DNA of 64,000 bases from Gilliamella apis (GCF_002142155.1 NZ_NASD01000010.1:27735-91734), one strand, 5' to 3'; shown: positions 40,671 through 51,872, counted from the first letter of the stretch. Made by a program: numbers and translations. Notes: generated by a model from the sequence alone, not told the origin.

Positions 40671-41107
40671 TCTAGCTTTCCTGCCGTATTAGCGAATAAA
40701 TCAACACAAGCAATAGCAGCTGTAGGAAACATTGGTGGTGAAACATCTGGACATAACTCATTAACCAAATAACCAACTAGAGGTAGATGCGAAACAATAA
40801 TCACATTTTCGATACCACGATCGGGTAGTGTCATTAATAAATCAGCAATATGAGAAGGGCTACCGCCAGGCACCAAAAGATTATCAGTTTCGAATTGAGA
40901 AACTCGGCAGTGTGAGGATAATTCAGTGAAAGTCTGTTGGGCTCTTAAATAAGGACTGACTAACCCTAAATCAAATTTAAAATTTTGTTGATTAAGCCAT
41001 AGTCCAGCCTGACAAGCTTGTTTTAAACCATAATCAGTTAAAGTACGACTTGCATCAGATGAAGCAGCAAAACCTGCCTCACCATGTCTCATAATACAAA
41101 CTTTCAT
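40649..41107 (-). CDS. sixA: phosphohistidine phosphatase SixA
   Basis: A 152-residue histidine phosphatase of the phosphoglycerate-mutase-like superfamily with the N-terminal catalytic RHGEAG motif and a second histidine in IVSHLPLVG. In E. coli SixA dephosphorylates histidine phosphotransfer proteins. It overlaps recB at its 3' end. Confidence 0.92.
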   Translation of the reverse strand: MKVCIMRHGEAGFAASSDASRTLTDYGLKQACQAGLWLNQQNFKFDLGLVSPYLRAQQTFTELSSHCRVSQFETDNLLVPGGSPSHIADLLMTLPDRGIENVIIVSHLPLVGYLVNELCPDVSPPMFPTAAIACVDLFANTAGKLEWFHVVK

Positions 41108-41117
41108 AAAAGAATGA

Positions 41118-41414
41118 TTAACGTAATTTCAATTGGAAAATCATACATTCAGCGCCACAGCAGAAAGTAAATTTAGCTGTTAATTTATAACCATTTTCAA
41201 CTTTATCGATGCTGCTGTTAATTTCACAAGGCTCTGTTTCAACAGCTTTTGCAGCTTGAGTTAATTTAGCTAATTTGGCATTTGCTTCTGATTCAGATGT
41301 AAAAACATGCTCATATTCTGCACTACAATCTTCATTATCTATAATTGTACCTACATCAACGCAACAACATGCAGGTGTTTCGTTAGCTTTACATTTATTT
41401 AAAGAATCTGTCAT
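41118..41414 (-). CDS. YfcZ/YiiS family protein
   Basis: A 98-residue small cytoplasmic protein rich in cysteine at both ends (PACCCVDVG and FCCGAECM). This matches the YfcZ/YiiS (DUF406) family. Function is unknown. It lies 10 bp upstream of sixA on the same strand; in E. coli yfcZ is also near sixA. Confidence 0.8.
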   Translation of the reverse strand: MTDSLNKCKANETPACCCVDVGTIIDNEDCSAEYEHVFTSESEANAKLAKLTQAAKAVETEPCEINSSIDKVENGYKLTAKFTFCCGAECMIFQLKLR

Positions 41415-41565
41415 TGTGTACCTCTACCTCTGTTTTACCGATTAATATGGCATTAGTATACTCTTAATCACTATTAAGGGCAAAATGTTAAAAACCTTTA
41501 CCACAACACAAATTTTTGGCGTATATTAAAGTTTTATTGTTATTTTTCCGAATCAATCAAATTAC

Positions 41566-42963
41566 ATGATGCAACAGAATAGTCACGTCCGAAAAATGGC
41601 GATTTTAGTCGCTGCAACGTTTTTCATGGAAAATCTAGACGCTACAGTGATCACCACGGCAATTCCAGCTATGGCAAAATCATTTTTAACCAATCCTCAA
41701 GATTTATCTATTGGGATTAGTGCCTATATGCTAGCACTTACCATTGGTTTACCGGCCAGTGGCTGGATCGCTAACCGTTTCACCGCCTATCGAGTCTTTT
41801 CGATTTCGATTGTTTTATTTATGTTAGCATCAATATTGTGTGCCATATCGACTAATCTGACCATGTTTACCATCGCAAGATTAATTCAAGGTTTAGGTGG
41901 ATCATTAATGGTGCCTGTAGGCAGAACGGTGGTATTAAGTCGAACGGAAAAACAACATTTAGTCAGCACTATTTCTATTTTAGTTTGGCCAGGCTTAATT
42001 GCGCCATTAATGGGACCGATTATTGGTGGCTTCTTTGCTCAATATCTAACATGGCACTGGATATTTCTTCTTAATATCCCATTAGGTTTTATCGCGCTAT
42101 TTTTCGCTCAGCGATTATTACCCAAAGAATTACCTGAAAAACGTACATTTGACGGTGTTGGATTTATCACCTGTGGTTTAGGCCTTTTACTATTTGTTTA
42201 TGGGCTTGAAATGATTTCTCATTCAAATAGTAGTCTCTGGATAGGCGTAACAGTATCTTTGGTTGGTAGCCTAATATTAATCTTTGCCTACTATCATTTA
42301 GCTCATACTCAACACCCATTAATTAGTCTATATGCCTTTTCTAAACGTACATTTAGAATGACCTTTTTTGGTGGTTCATTAATACGAATTGGCTTAAATA
42401 GTGCTCCGTTTATCTTACCGCTAATGTTTCAAGTCGGTTTTGGTTGGTCGCCGTTAACTGCTGGTTCACTACTGCTATCATTGTTTGCCGGAAATATTCT
42501 GCTTAAAACAGTAAATACACCTTTAATTCATAAGTTTGGCTTCCGCAAAATTCTGATTATCAATGGATTGTTATTATCTTCAAGTTTTGTGTTATGTGCC
42601 CTTTTCACGCCACAAACACCTATCATCTGGATTATATTAGTGCTATTCTTTTCCGGTGGTGCTCGTTCTATTCAATTTACTACCATCACCACGCTTAGTT
42701 TTTCAGAAATTGATAAAACAGAAATACAGAGCGCTAATATTTTATCTACCATTTTCCAGCAGCTAAATAACGTACTCGGCATTGTGTTAAGTGCTTTATT
42801 TTTATTTATTGCATCTAGCTATAATGGCCATAGCCAAACTGGTTTAATGGTGGAAGATTTTAGATTAGCACTATTAATGGTAGCAGCAATGACCTTGTTA
42901 GCAATGATTGACTTTATTACCTTGCCAAAAAATGCTGGTAATAATCTCAAAGATAAGCAATAA
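41566..42963 (+). CDS. MFS exporter, DHA2 (14-TM) type
   Basis: A 465-residue multi-membrane-segment protein. The start region (FFMENLDATVITTAIPAMA) and motif C-like GLIAPLMGPIIGG are characteristic of EmrB/MdtD/HsrA-type drug:H+ antiporters. The substrate cannot be deduced. It is transcribed alone, convergent with deaD. Confidence 0.85.
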   Translation: MMQQNSHVRKMAILVAATFFMENLDATVITTAIPAMAKSFLTNPQDLSIGISAYMLALTIGLPASGWIANRFTAYRVFSISIVLFMLASILCAISTNLTMFTIARLIQGLGGSLMVPVGRTVVLSRTEKQHLVSTISILVWPGLIAPLMGPIIGGFFAQYLTWHWIFLLNIPLGFIALFFAQRLLPKELPEKRTFDGVGFITCGLGLLLFVYGLEMISHSNSSLWIGVTVSLVGSLILIFAYYHLAHTQHPLISLYAFSKRTFRMTFFGGSLIRIGLNSAPFILPLMFQVGFGWSPLTAGSLLLSLFAGNILLKTVNTPLIHKFGFRKILIINGLLLSSSFVLCALFTPQTPIIWIILVLFFSGGARSIQFTTITTLSFSEIDKTEIQSANILSTIFQQLNNVLGIVLSALFLFIASSYNGHSQTGLMVEDFRLALLMVAAMTLLAMIDFITLPKNAGNNLKDKQ

Positions 42964-42990
42964 AAAACCCCTGCCATTTGGCAGAGGTTC
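42962..42990 (-). terminator. terminator between the MFS gene and deaD
   Basis: The stem AACC-C-CTGCC/GGCAG-A-GGTT with one mismatch is followed on the minus strand by TTTTTT. It ends deaD and may also act on the MFS transcript. Confidence 0.8.
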
Positions 42991-43013
42991 TTAAGAATTA
43001 AACCGTAAAAATA

Positions 43014-44780
43014 TTAGAACTTAGGTGCGCTAGGACGGCCACGTTTTTTCGCAAAACCTTTGTCATTAGATTCTGGTTTACTACTTTTACGCCCACGTTT
43101 AGCTTCAGATGGCTTACCTGCTACCAAGCTCATTTTCATTGGTTGATTAAGTACTCTAACCCGTTCAAAGTGCTTAAGGATATCTTTCGGCATGCCTTTT
43201 GGTAACTCAACGGTTGAATAAGTTTCATAAAGTTTGATATTACCAATATAGCGACTACTAATATCGGCTTCATTAGCAATTGCACCAACAATATGACGCA
43301 CTTCAACACCGTTTTCTTTACCAATTTCGATGCGATACATATCCATTTCACCCACATCTCGGCGTTCACGACGTTTTGGTGACTCACGATTATCACCACG
43401 TAAGCGACGTTCACCATTTCGATTATCACGATCACGAAATTCTCTTGATGGTTTAAATACTGGATCAGGCGGAAGAATCAACGGACGATCACTCTGAGCT
43501 AATCTCAATAATGCTGTTGCAATCGTTTCAAGATCTGCGCCACTATCTGCTTGGATTTGCTCTAATAACGCTTGATATTGATCTAAATCGGCACTTTCTA
43601 ATTGTTGCTGAACTTGCTGAGTAAATTTCGCTAAACGACGTTTTTCAAGCAACTCTTTAGATGGTAATGCTACTTCAGGAATCGGCTTTTTAATTGTTTG
43701 TTCAATATTCTTAAGTAAACGACGTTCACGACTATCAACGAATAAAATTGCTCGTCCTGCACGACCTGCACGACCAGTTCGCCCAATACGGTGAACATAA
43801 GATTCCGAATCAAGAGTGATATCATAGTTAATAACTAAACTGATACGCTCAACATCTAAACCTCGAGCAGCCACATCAGTTGCAATTAGGATATCTAATC
43901 GGCCATTACGTAAACGATCAAGCGTTTGCTCACGAAGTTGCTGAGTCATATCACCATTCAAAGCAGCACAACTATAACCATTTTTTTCTAATACTTCGGC
44001 GACATCTAATGTAGCGGTTTTGGTACGAACAAAAATAATTGCTGCATCAAAATCTTCAGCTTCTAAAAAGCGTACAATTGCTTCGTTTTTACGCATGCCG
44101 CGCACTAACCAATAACTCTGATCGATATCTGGTGCAGTTTGCTTAGTCCCTTTGATTTGCACTTCTTTCGGATTATGCATAAAACGTTTAGTAATACGAC
44201 GAATTGGTGCCGGCATTGTTGCTGAAAACAGTGCTGTTTGATGATCTTCTGGGATCGTAGCCATAATACTTTCAACATCATCAATAAAGCCCATTCTTAA
44301 CATTTCGTCGGCTTCATCTAAAACTAATCCTTTAAGATTAGAAAGATCTAATGTTTTACGATTTAAATGATCTAACAATCGACCTGGAGTACCGACTACA
44401 ATTTGTGGACCTTGTTTTAATGCACGTAATTGTACGTCATAACGTTGACCACCATACAGTGGTAAAACTTTTACTCCTTTCACATATTTTGCATATTCAG
44501 CACAGGCATCAGCGACTTGAATTGCCAATTCACGAGTTGGTGCTAAAACCAATAATTGTGGTGCTTTTAAATTAGCATCAATATTCATCAAAAAAGGAAT
44601 GGAAAAAGCAGCAGTTTTACCACTACCAGTTTGTGCCATACCCAACACATCGTTCCCTTGTAAAAGTAAAGGAATACATTCTGCTTGGATTGGCGATGGT
44701 TTAGTAAAACCAAGATCATTTAATGCGTTAAGGATTTCCTCAGATAAACCAAGGTCAATAAAAGATATTTCTGTTGTCAT
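43014..44780 (-). CDS. deaD: ATP-dependent RNA helicase DeaD (CsdA)
   Basis: A 588-residue DEAD-box helicase: AQTGSGKT (motif I), DEAD (motif II), SAT (III) and [11 protein letters not shown] (VI). After the core come a DbpA-type RNA-binding domain and an Arg/Gly/Lys-rich tail. It is a cold-shock helicase in ribosome assembly and mRNA decay. Downstream of nlpI, as in E. coli. Confidence 0.96.
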   Translation of the reverse strand: MTTEISFIDLGLSEEILNALNDLGFTKPSPIQAECIPLLLQGNDVLGMAQTGSGKTAAFSIPFLMNIDANLKAPQLLVLAPTRELAIQVADACAEYAKYVKGVKVLPLYGGQRYDVQLRALKQGPQIVVGTPGRLLDHLNRKTLDLSNLKGLVLDEADEMLRMGFIDDVESIMATIPEDHQTALFSATMPAPIRRITKRFMHNPKEVQIKGTKQTAPDIDQSYWLVRGMRKNEAIVRFLEAEDFDAAIIFVRTKTATLDVAEVLEKNGYSCAALNGDMTQQLREQTLDRLRNGRLDILIATDVAARGLDVERISLVINYDITLDSESYVHRIGRTGRAGRAGRAILFVDSRERRLLKNIEQTIKKPIPEVALPSKELLEKRRLAKFTQQVQQQLESADLDQYQALLEQIQADSGADLETIATALLRLAQSDRPLILPPDPVFKPSREFRDRDNRNGERRLRGDNRESPKRRERRDVGEMDMYRIEIGKENGVEVRHIVGAIANEADISSRYIGNIKLYETYSTVELPKGMPKDILKHFERVRVLNQPMKMSLVAGKPSEAKRGRKSSKPESNDKGFAKKRGRPSAPKF

Positions 44781-45128
44781 GTAAACTCGCTTGCAAATTG
44801 GATATATAGGCTTACTTTTAAGTTAGCAACACACCTGATAATTACTAATCAAGATAATTTATGAGGATTACAATATTGCTCATAAAATATTAGCTTACCT
44901 AAATAAAACACTATATAAATTTATGCCAGCTCACTAAATTGAAAATTTACAACTCACCCCAATAACTAACTGCCAATAATCACGCAATCAAATATGCATA
45001 ACTGTTGCTTAAATAATTACTTTATTTAATACAAAAGATAGATAGCATAAAAATAATTGAGAATATTATGGGCAAATCAGAACTACGCTATAACAATATT
45101 TTCACTTTTAAAACTGGCATGACCCTTG
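44781..45128. other. 348-bp deaD leader region
   Basis: There is no coding sequence on either strand. Because deaD in enterobacteria has an unusually long 5' untranslated leader, this probably includes the deaD promoter and leader. No strong structure is seen. Confidence 0.5.
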
Positions 45129-45980
45129 TTACTTTTCTTCAAGTAACTTAATTTCGTAGAGTGCCTGTTGATGTTCAACAAAGTTATAAATATTATTAGC
45201 TAAAGCATATTTAAATAATATTTTGGCACGCTCATTGTTACCTTTACCTTGGTAATATTTACCTAAATAAAAGTACGCTTCACATAGGCGTTCGGCTAAT
45301 TGCCGGTCATTTTCAACACCTTGTTGAAGGTTTTGCATTAATTTAGATTCACTAATATTACCTAAATAAAATGCAATGATATCACCACCATAACTCATTT
45401 TATCGCTTAGTTTATCGTAACGATTTTGTAACTGAGTTAAGGCAGCTTGTTTATCTATTTCTTTTTCAATCAAATAAAGCCATAAAACGCGAACAGGTTC
45501 GTTGACGTCATATTGATAGAATTTTTGTGCATCAAGCTGTGCAGCTTGATAATGTCCTGTACGATATAAAGTAATTGCACGATTCAAATAACCAAAAGCA
45601 TAAGATGGATCTATTTCTAGTGTAGTATTAAATGCCATCATAGCGTTATCGAAATCACCATCTCTTAGCGCATAAGTACCAAGAAAATTATAAACATCTG
45701 GGATCTCAGGATTGAAGCTTAAAAGGTGATTAAAATCACTTTGTGCAAATGCTTTAAAACCTAATGAATCGTAAACAATTCCTCGTTCAAAAATCAGCTG
45801 CATTCGAGAAACAGTATCAAGATCTCGTCTTGATAACTGTTGACTTATTTCAGCTATTTTCAACTCATCATCATACGAAACTTGCTCAGGAACAGCAATT
45901 AAAGGCAGAGAATTAGAACAACCTGACAAGATAATGACTGCAAAAATACAGCACAACATTCGCAGGTTGAATAATCTCAT
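45129..45980 (-). CDS. nlpI: lipoprotein NlpI
   Basis: A 283-residue outer-membrane lipoprotein with lipobox LSGC (Cys21) followed by TPR repeats (residues ~60-160, for example PDVYNFLGTYALRDGDFDNAMMAF). It scaffolds peptidoglycan hydrolase regulation with Prc. It lies between pnp and deaD, the conserved order. Confidence 0.95.
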   Translation of the reverse strand: MRLFNLRMLCCIFAVIILSGCSNSLPLIAVPEQVSYDDELKIAEISQQLSRRDLDTVSRMQLIFERGIVYDSLGFKAFAQSDFNHLLSFNPEIPDVYNFLGTYALRDGDFDNAMMAFNTTLEIDPSYAFGYLNRAITLYRTGHYQAAQLDAQKFYQYDVNEPVRVLWLYLIEKEIDKQAALTQLQNRYDKLSDKMSYGGDIIAFYLGNISESKLMQNLQQGVENDRQLAERLCEAYFYLGKYYQGKGNNERAKILFKYALANNIYNFVEHQQALYEIKLLEEK

Positions 45981-46004
45981 ATTAAGCTCCTAGTGAATCA
46001 TATT

Positions 46005-48119
46005 TTATTCAGCTGTTGGCGCAACTTCTGGCGCTGACTCAACCGCATCTTTCATACTTAAACGAATTCGACCTTGGCGATCAATTTCTAGTACTTTAAC
46101 ATTCACTTCTTGACCTACTTTTAAGTAGTCAGCAACTTTTTCCACTCGATGATCAGCGATTTGTGAAACGTGAACAAGTCCTTCTTTTCCACCAATAACT
46201 GATACGAAAGCACCAAAATCAACAATACGTGTTACTTTACCGGTATAGATTTTACCAATTTCAACATCAGCAACTAAATTATTGATACGGGCAATTGCAT
46301 CTTGTGCTTTATTACCATCCGATGCTGCAATTTTCACTGTACCATCATCTGCAATTTCAATAGTAGTACCGGTTTCTTCAGTTAATGCACGAATCGTTGC
46401 ACCACCTTTACCGATAATATCGCGGATCTTATCTGGATTAACATTCATCGTATAGATACGAGGAGCAAATTCAGATATCTCTTGACGAGGTTTATTAATC
46501 GCTTGTTCCATTACCCCTAAAATATGCAAACGAGCGCCTTTAGCTTGGTTTAAGGCAACTTGCATAATTTCTTTCGTGATACCTTCAATTTTGATATCCA
46601 TTTGTAGTGCACTTACACCTTCACGGGTACCAGCTACTTTAAAGTCCATATCACCAAGATGGTCTTCATCACCTAAAATATCAGATAATACTACAAAGTT
46701 ATCGCCTTCTTTAACAAGGCCCATGGCAATACCAGCAACCGAAGATTTAATTGGAACACCAGCATCCATTAATGCTAATGACGCACCACAAACTGAAGCC
46801 ATTGAAGAAGATCCATTAGATTCAGTAATTTCAGAAACTACACGTACAGTGTAGGGAAATTCTTCTTTGCTTGGCATTACCGCAGCAACACCACGTTTAG
46901 CTAAACGACCATGACCAATTTCACGACGTTTTGGTGAACCAACCATACCTGTTTCACCAACTGAATATGGAGGGAAGTTATAATGTAAAAGGAAGCGTTC
47001 GGTATATTCACCAGTTAACTCATCAATGATCTGCGCATCACGTTCAGTACCTAAAGTAGCGGTAACTAATGCTTGCGTTTCACCACGAGTAAATAATGCG
47101 CTACCATGAGTTCTTGGTAATACATTGGTACGAATATCCAGAGCACGAATCATATCTTTTTCACGACCATCGATACGTGGCTCACCAGCAATAACACGTT
47201 GACGAACGATTTGGCTTTCTAAATCAACAATAATGTTAATAACTTCATTTTCGTCAAGTTCTTCATCTTTTTCTTTAAGTGTGGCTAACACTTCTTCTTT
47301 AATTAAATCGATTTGCGCATAACGAGCTTGTTTTTCAGTAATACGATAAGCTTCACCTAAACGATCTTTGGCTAATTCAGAAACCGCATTAAATAGCTCT
47401 TCATTTTTAGCTGGTGCAACCCAATCCCATTTTTCACAGTTCGCTTTAGCCACAAATTCATTGATATTATCAATTACAACTTGTTGTTGATCATGGCCAA
47501 ATACCACTGCCGCTAACATTTGGTCTTCAGTTAATAAATCGGCTTCTGATTCAACCATTAATACCGCACTTTTGGTACCGGCTACAACTAAATCTAAACG
47601 ACTAGTCGCTAATTCTTTTACTGATGGATTTAACACAAATTCATCATTGATAAAGCCTACACGAGCAGCACCAATTGGGCCATGGAAAGGAACGCCAGAT
47701 AAACAAAGTGCAGCTGATGCACCAATCATAGCAACTAAATCAGGGCTTACTTCAGGATTCACTGATACCACTGTTGCAATGATTTGAATTTCATTAACAA
47801 AACCTTCAGGAAATAATGGACGAAGTGGACGGTCGATTAAACGGGCAATTAATGTTTCGCCTTCACTTGGGCGACCTTCACGTTTGAAAAAGCCACCAGG
47901 AATACGACCAGCAGCATAAGTACGTTCTTGATAGTTAACGGTTAAAGGGAAAAAGTCTTGTCCTTCTTTAACTTTTTTATTAGCAACTACAGTGACAAAT
48001 ACCGCAGTATCGTCCATGTTAACCATAACTGCAGCAGTTGCTTGACGCGCCATAATACCCGTTTCTAAAGTAACAGTATGGCGACCATATTGGAATTTTT
48101 GATATGTCGGATTAAACAA
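46005..48119 (-). CDS. pnp: polyribonucleotide nucleotidyltransferase
   Basis: A phosphorolytic 3'-5' exonuclease with two RNase PH domains, a KH domain ([19 protein letters not shown]) and an S1 domain ([13 protein letters not shown]). I place the start at the TTG at 48119, giving [21 protein letters not shown] of the same layout as E. coli (MLNPIVRKFQYG) and 704 residues, with AAGAGGA 7 nt upstream. The frame stays open 37 codons further up to an ATG at 48230, but that extension has no family match. Confidence 0.92.
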   Translation of the reverse strand: MFNPTYQKFQYGRHTVTLETGIMARQATAAVMVNMDDTAVFVTVVANKKVKEGQDFFPLTVNYQERTYAAGRIPGGFFKREGRPSEGETLIARLIDRPLRPLFPEGFVNEIQIIATVVSVNPEVSPDLVAMIGASAALCLSGVPFHGPIGAARVGFINDEFVLNPSVKELATSRLDLVVAGTKSAVLMVESEADLLTEDQMLAAVVFGHDQQQVVIDNINEFVAKANCEKWDWVAPAKNEELFNAVSELAKDRLGEAYRITEKQARYAQIDLIKEEVLATLKEKDEELDENEVINIIVDLESQIVRQRVIAGEPRIDGREKDMIRALDIRTNVLPRTHGSALFTRGETQALVTATLGTERDAQIIDELTGEYTERFLLHYNFPPYSVGETGMVGSPKRREIGHGRLAKRGVAAVMPSKEEFPYTVRVVSEITESNGSSSMASVCGASLALMDAGVPIKSSVAGIAMGLVKEGDNFVVLSDILGDEDHLGDMDFKVAGTREGVSALQMDIKIEGITKEIMQVALNQAKGARLHILGVMEQAINKPRQEISEFAPRIYTMNVNPDKIRDIIGKGGATIRALTEETGTTIEIADDGTVKIAASDGNKAQDAIARINNLVADVEIGKIYTGKVTRIVDFGAFVSVIGGKEGLVHVSQIADHRVEKVADYLKVGQEVNVKVLEIDRQGRIRLSMKDAVESAPEVAPTAE

Positions 48120-48248
48120 AATAATGTCCTCTTGTAATAAATCACGTTGAAGTTTGATATTTCGACAGGAAGCAGCATGACGCTGGAACATATTGATACA
48201 CACTTCAACTATGTGTGGGATACTAAACAAAAGATTATTTCACTGTCA

Positions 48249-48291
48249 CGACTAATGACAAATCTATAAATTATAGAGCTCTCATTAGTCG
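48249..48291 (-). promoter_or_regulatory. long stem-loop in the pnp leader
   Basis: Outer arms CGACTAATGA/TCATTAGTCG (10 bp) enclose a second pairing TCTATAA/TTATAGA. In E. coli an RNase III-cleaved stem-loop in the same rpsO-pnp position mediates PNPase autoregulation. This is a good candidate for the same element. Confidence 0.7.
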
Positions 48292-48399
48292 CGCGAAACA
48301 TGAGATACAATCTTTTATTTTATTAATTTCTATCTTCAAAGCATTTATTTAGCTTTTCGGACTCTGCATTATATCAAAGCCTTGAATTTTCACAACGAA

Positions 48400-48421
48400 A
48401 AAAGAGGCCTAGGCCTCTTTT
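48400..48421 (-). terminator. terminator after rpsO
   Basis: An 11-bp palindromic stem AAAAGAGGCCT/AGGCCTCTTTT with a T tract on the minus strand, just 15 bp past the rpsO stop and before the pnp leader. Confidence 0.85.
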
Positions 48422-48436
48422 CAAGTAGATAAATAA

Positions 48437-48706
48437 TTAGCGACGTAAACCTAGTCTTTGAATTAATTGGCTATAACGTTCAAAGTCTTTACGACGTAAA
48501 TAATCTAATAATTTACGACGGCTAGACACCATGCGTAATAAACCACGGCGGCTATGGTGATCTTTTTTATGCTCAGAAAAATGACCTTGTAAGTCATTAA
48601 TGCGTGCAGTTAAAAGAGCAACTTGAACTTCAGTTGAACCAGTGTCGTTAGTACCACGACCATATTCAGCAACGATTTTCGCTTTAGCTTCTACAGTTAG
48701 AGACAT
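48437..48706 (-). CDS. rpsO: 30S ribosomal protein S15
   Basis: The start is the ATG at 48706 ([16 protein letters not shown]), giving the universal 89-residue length. The core [23 protein letters not shown] is intact. It binds 16S rRNA helix 22. An upstream ATG would add 19 residues without match. Confidence 0.98.
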   Translation of the reverse strand: MSLTVEAKAKIVAEYGRGTNDTGSTEVQVALLTARINDLQGHFSEHKKDHHSRRGLLRMVSSRRKLLDYLRRKDFERYSQLIQRLGLRR

Positions 48707-48853
48707 AATAAACCTCTTAATATAAATATAAAAAATGGAATGACCGATCTCTAATTCAGACATCCCTCGGCATCCATATAATAAATATATGAATCGTGCG
48801 CAATTATACTGGAATTTACTGAAATAGCAATTTGATTTATTAATCGCAAACGC

Positions 48854-49777
48854 TTATTTGAGCTTAAAACCATACTCTTCTTGAATAAGCTTTTTCAACG
48901 CTTCGATATAATTTTGTGCCGATAAACTTAGCTGTGCTTTTTGTGATGTTATCCAGCCAATTAATATCTTTTCTTCGACATCTAAAGGGATAGATAGAAT
49001 GTCTGAACCATTTAAATCAGTACTGAGCACACCGGTACTAATGGTATAACCATTTAATCCATGCAATAAATTAAATAAAGTTGCCCTATCACTGACATGA
49101 ATACTCTTTTTATGATACACAGTACTTAAAATCTCTTCGGAAAAATAAAAAGAGTTATATTCACCTTGTTCAAATGAAAGATAGGGAAAATCCTCTAAAT
49201 CATCTAATGTTAAAGACTTCATGGCCGCCAAAGGATGATGGGTACTGATAAATACATGTGGATCAGCCTCAAATAGTGGATTAAAAGTTAAACGATGTTC
49301 TTTAAGCAAACGTAAAATAACTTTTTGATTAAAATCAGTTAGATACAAAATACCTACTTCACTACGTAAATTAGCCACATCAGTTATAATATCGTAAGTA
49401 CGAGTTTCACGTAGGGTAAACTCATATTCATCAGTATGATTCTTTTTGATTAAATTAACAAAAGCGTTTACCGCAAATGCATAATGTTGGGTAGATATTC
49501 TACACAATTGTTTGGAAGGTACTTTTTTAGCATAGTGCTGTTCTAGCAACTGAGCTTGATCTAAAACCTGTTTTGCATAACCTAAAAATTCAACTCCATC
49601 AGTCGATAATGAAACTCCTTTAGATGTCCGTACAAAAATTTCAATACCAAATTCAGCTTCCAACTCCTTCACTGCAGTTGATAAACTTGGTTGAGTAATA
49701 TACAAATTTTTAGCAGCCTCATTGATTGAGCCTGAACGGGCAATTTCTAAAATGTAACGTAACTGTTGAAGCTTCAT
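48854..49777 (-). CDS. LysR-family transcriptional regulator
   Basis: The start is set at the ATG at 49777 (MKLQQLRYILEIARSGSINEAAKNLYITQPSLSTAVKELE), which begins the standard winged helix-turn-helix; the product is 307 residues. The C-terminal effector domain is of the CysB/Cbl-like class. No adjacent divergent target gene is present, so the regulon is unknown. Confidence 0.85.
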   Translation of the reverse strand: MKLQQLRYILEIARSGSINEAAKNLYITQPSLSTAVKELEAEFGIEIFVRTSKGVSLSTDGVEFLGYAKQVLDQAQLLEQHYAKKVPSKQLCRISTQHYAFAVNAFVNLIKKNHTDEYEFTLRETRTYDIITDVANLRSEVGILYLTDFNQKVILRLLKEHRLTFNPLFEADPHVFISTHHPLAAMKSLTLDDLEDFPYLSFEQGEYNSFYFSEEILSTVYHKKSIHVSDRATLFNLLHGLNGYTISTGVLSTDLNGSDILSIPLDVEEKILIGWITSQKAQLSLSAQNYIEALKKLIQEEYGFKLK

Positions 49778-49918
49778 AATAATGCTAGTAATCAAAACCA
49801 ATATTAATTCAGAATATAAACTACTATAAACATTGTCTAGAAGATTGTACAGCAAAAGGCAATTAACCGTTTTTACGCTGCCTATATATTGTAAAATTTT
49901 TATTTTAGAAGATTTTGG

Positions 49919-49942
49919 GCTTTAAAAAGTACGCTCCTCAAA
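49919..49942 (+). repeat. 24-bp dispersed repeat, copy 1
   Basis: A perfect 24-bp direct repeat shared with 52314-52337, with core AAAAAGTACGCTCCTCAAA. It lies between the LysR gene and the adhesin gene. Together the copies bracket the adhesin plus CRISPR array 1. Confidence 0.7.
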
Positions 49943-50018
49943 TTGTTAACACAACTTATCATTGTTTTTAAAATAAAGTTATATTTGCCATTTTGGTAGT
50001 CATTAACATAATCTCGGG

Positions 50019-51571
50019 TTAATCTCCACGACATATTGAATTGGCTGAAATTGTCAATCCATTACGGTTTATACTTGGTGTAATAGCATATCCATCGACT
50101 TGAACATAAAAAGGCTTGTAAGCATCATTTCTATCTGCTGTCCACATTTTATCTCCCCAAAGTGAATTATAACTGTTCAATGCCCCCCATTCGCCCATAA
50201 AATTACCTAAACCACGAACAAAACCTCGTGTATTATTATTACCTTTAAGCTCTACAAGCGTATATAGCAATCCCCTGCGAAAATTGTCATCCATCGCTTC
50301 CGCTGTTTGGGTTCGGCGTTTTACATTGTTACTATTTCTGCCACTACAATAATCCAATATGTAATAAATTGTTTTAGGAACATGTACCCATTGTCCATGT
50401 TCAGCACCTCCATTCCAAACATTTCGATCTCCAGGCTCGTTCATACCGTCAAGAATCACTTGATTGGTAAAATTACTCTTATTGCCCATTTTTGATGGCC
50501 ATTTACTCGGTACCGGTATGGTAAAACTATCCATCCAAATCCAATCTCGACCGTTAAAGTATTCCATGGTTATTACCGGCGTACCATTTTGAATAAATTG
50601 CCATTTTTTTTCTGCCGCATAATTAACCGTGCAGTTTGCACCATAACCATTGATGGTCGATAACCATATTTTGCCACCCCCATTATGTGAATAACAGCGA
50701 TAACGACTTTGGTCTGCACCTGCACCTATTAACGTAAATGCCGCATTTTGAAAACCCGTGGTCGGAAAGCCACTCCAACGAGAAAAGCCCCAAAAGTTAT
50801 GAAATACATTTCCGTCATAACCACCATAATTACCCATATCATTTGGTCTTAAATAGCAGATACTGGGATTATGGGGAATGACGGTATATTCCACCCAACT
50901 ATTACCATAATAACGATTATTCGGCACACCATAAGGGGTATTAGCTTGGATATCCCAAACCTCTACTCTTAATTTATACGGCCCACCACAACCCCATAAT
51001 TCATTACCTAACCTATCATACGGAATTTGTACGCCATTTTCATACCATGTTGCTTTTAGATAACCTGACACATATCCCCCCCCTTCATCACCATCTGCAT
51101 CACCTATAGTAAGATAAGGGATATGATGAGCATTACCATCACTGATGACACTATGGGACAAGACTTGATTAAAATGCATACCGGGCGGCGCTTTAATGGC
51201 AACCCCGGCATCCCAGGCGCTTATCCAATTATAACCACCTTGACCATTAGGAAAATTCAAACCTATTATTTGACGCAAATCAGTTAAAGGATTAAAACCA
51301 TCGCCTAATATAATATAGGGAGAATTGCCGGCAATAACTTTTACGGTACTGGCTCTTAGGGATGTTAGTGCATAACTACTTGATGAAAAGAATAAAACTA
51401 AAGTAACGGCGAAAACGCTAAAAAGCGGCGAAAATAAAAATAACCTTAAAAATCGAGGAAAAAATAAATTATTAGAAAAGACTAAACGTTGATTGCAATA
51501 ACGAGATGAATTTAAAGTATAAGTTGGGCAGGTTTGGTGTTTGGTGTTTGGTGTTTAAAATTATAGTTCAT
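50019..51571 (-). CDS. phase-variable adhesin next to CRISPR array 1 (apparently OFF; paralogue 2)
   Basis: The main frame is open from 50019 to 51554. It encodes a long hydrophobic signal region (FLRLFLFSPLFSVFAVTLVLFF...SYA), then STVKVIAGNSPYIIL, homologous to the adhesin at 31250, and an invasin-like C-terminal domain (FMGEWGALNSYNSLWGDKMWTAD). The main frame has no ATG, GTG or TTG ahead of the signal peptide; the first TTG, at 51278, is inside the mature part. The only suitable start is the ATG at 51571, with AAGG 8 nt upstream. It is shifted by the 7-bp repeats, so as written it yields only a 19-residue peptide. One more repeat unit restores the full fusion. Confidence 0.65.
51533..51553 (-). 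repeat. heptanucleotide tandem repeat (3 units) at the adhesin 5' end
   Basis: Three perfect units of TTTGGTG (plus strand) plus a partial TTT. Seven is not a multiple of three, so each unit gained or lost shifts the frame between the ATG at 51571 and the signal-peptide frame. With 1 or 4 units they are in frame; with the present 3 they are not. Confidence 0.85.
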
Positions 51572-51588
51572 AACAACAACCTTGTCAA
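51560..51588 (-). promoter_or_regulatory. promoter-like sequence overlapping the adhesin start
   Basis: TTGACA, 17 bp, TATAAT on the minus strand is a perfect sigma-70 consensus. The ATG at 51571 lies inside its spacer and the predicted transcript would begin at the heptamer repeats. Either this is the true promoter, or TTGACAAGG is the ribosome-binding region and TATAAT is coding sequence. The same layout occurs at 63925-63954. Confidence 0.55.
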
Positions 51589-51844
51589 GTAATTCCATGT
51601 TTTATTTGGTTTTTTTAAGTTAATTTGACTAAATAACAGCCGATTATTGTACTTAAAATCCGCTAAAAGTATAGTGACTGAAAATAATCTATGCAACTGA
51701 TTTTAGAATCTAAATTGTTAACTTTTGTAAAGTTTAATCTCAACAACATCAATCCGCAAAAACCTTATTTCATAATTCTTGCCTACCTAGTTTTAGATAT
51801 TTTTACCTATTCAGATCATTTCAGTTATTAAGGATTTTAAGCTC

Positions 51845-51872
51845 AAAAAACCCCGTTCCTCAAATTTTTTAG
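51845..51872 (+). repeat. copy B of the dispersed C-rich/T-tract element
   Basis: AAAAAACCCCGTTCCTCAAA followed by TTTTTTAG. It runs directly into the degenerate distal repeat of array 1 and appears to have replaced the outer part of that repeat. It is in the same orientation as copy C on the leader side. Confidence 0.6.

Noticed and set aside
43136..43435. A 99-residue minus-strand frame inside deaD
   Set aside because: It is an alternative frame of the Arg-rich tail of DeaD with no independent start signal.
46576..47787. Plus-strand frames inside pnp
   Set aside because: Antisense shadows of a highly conserved gene.
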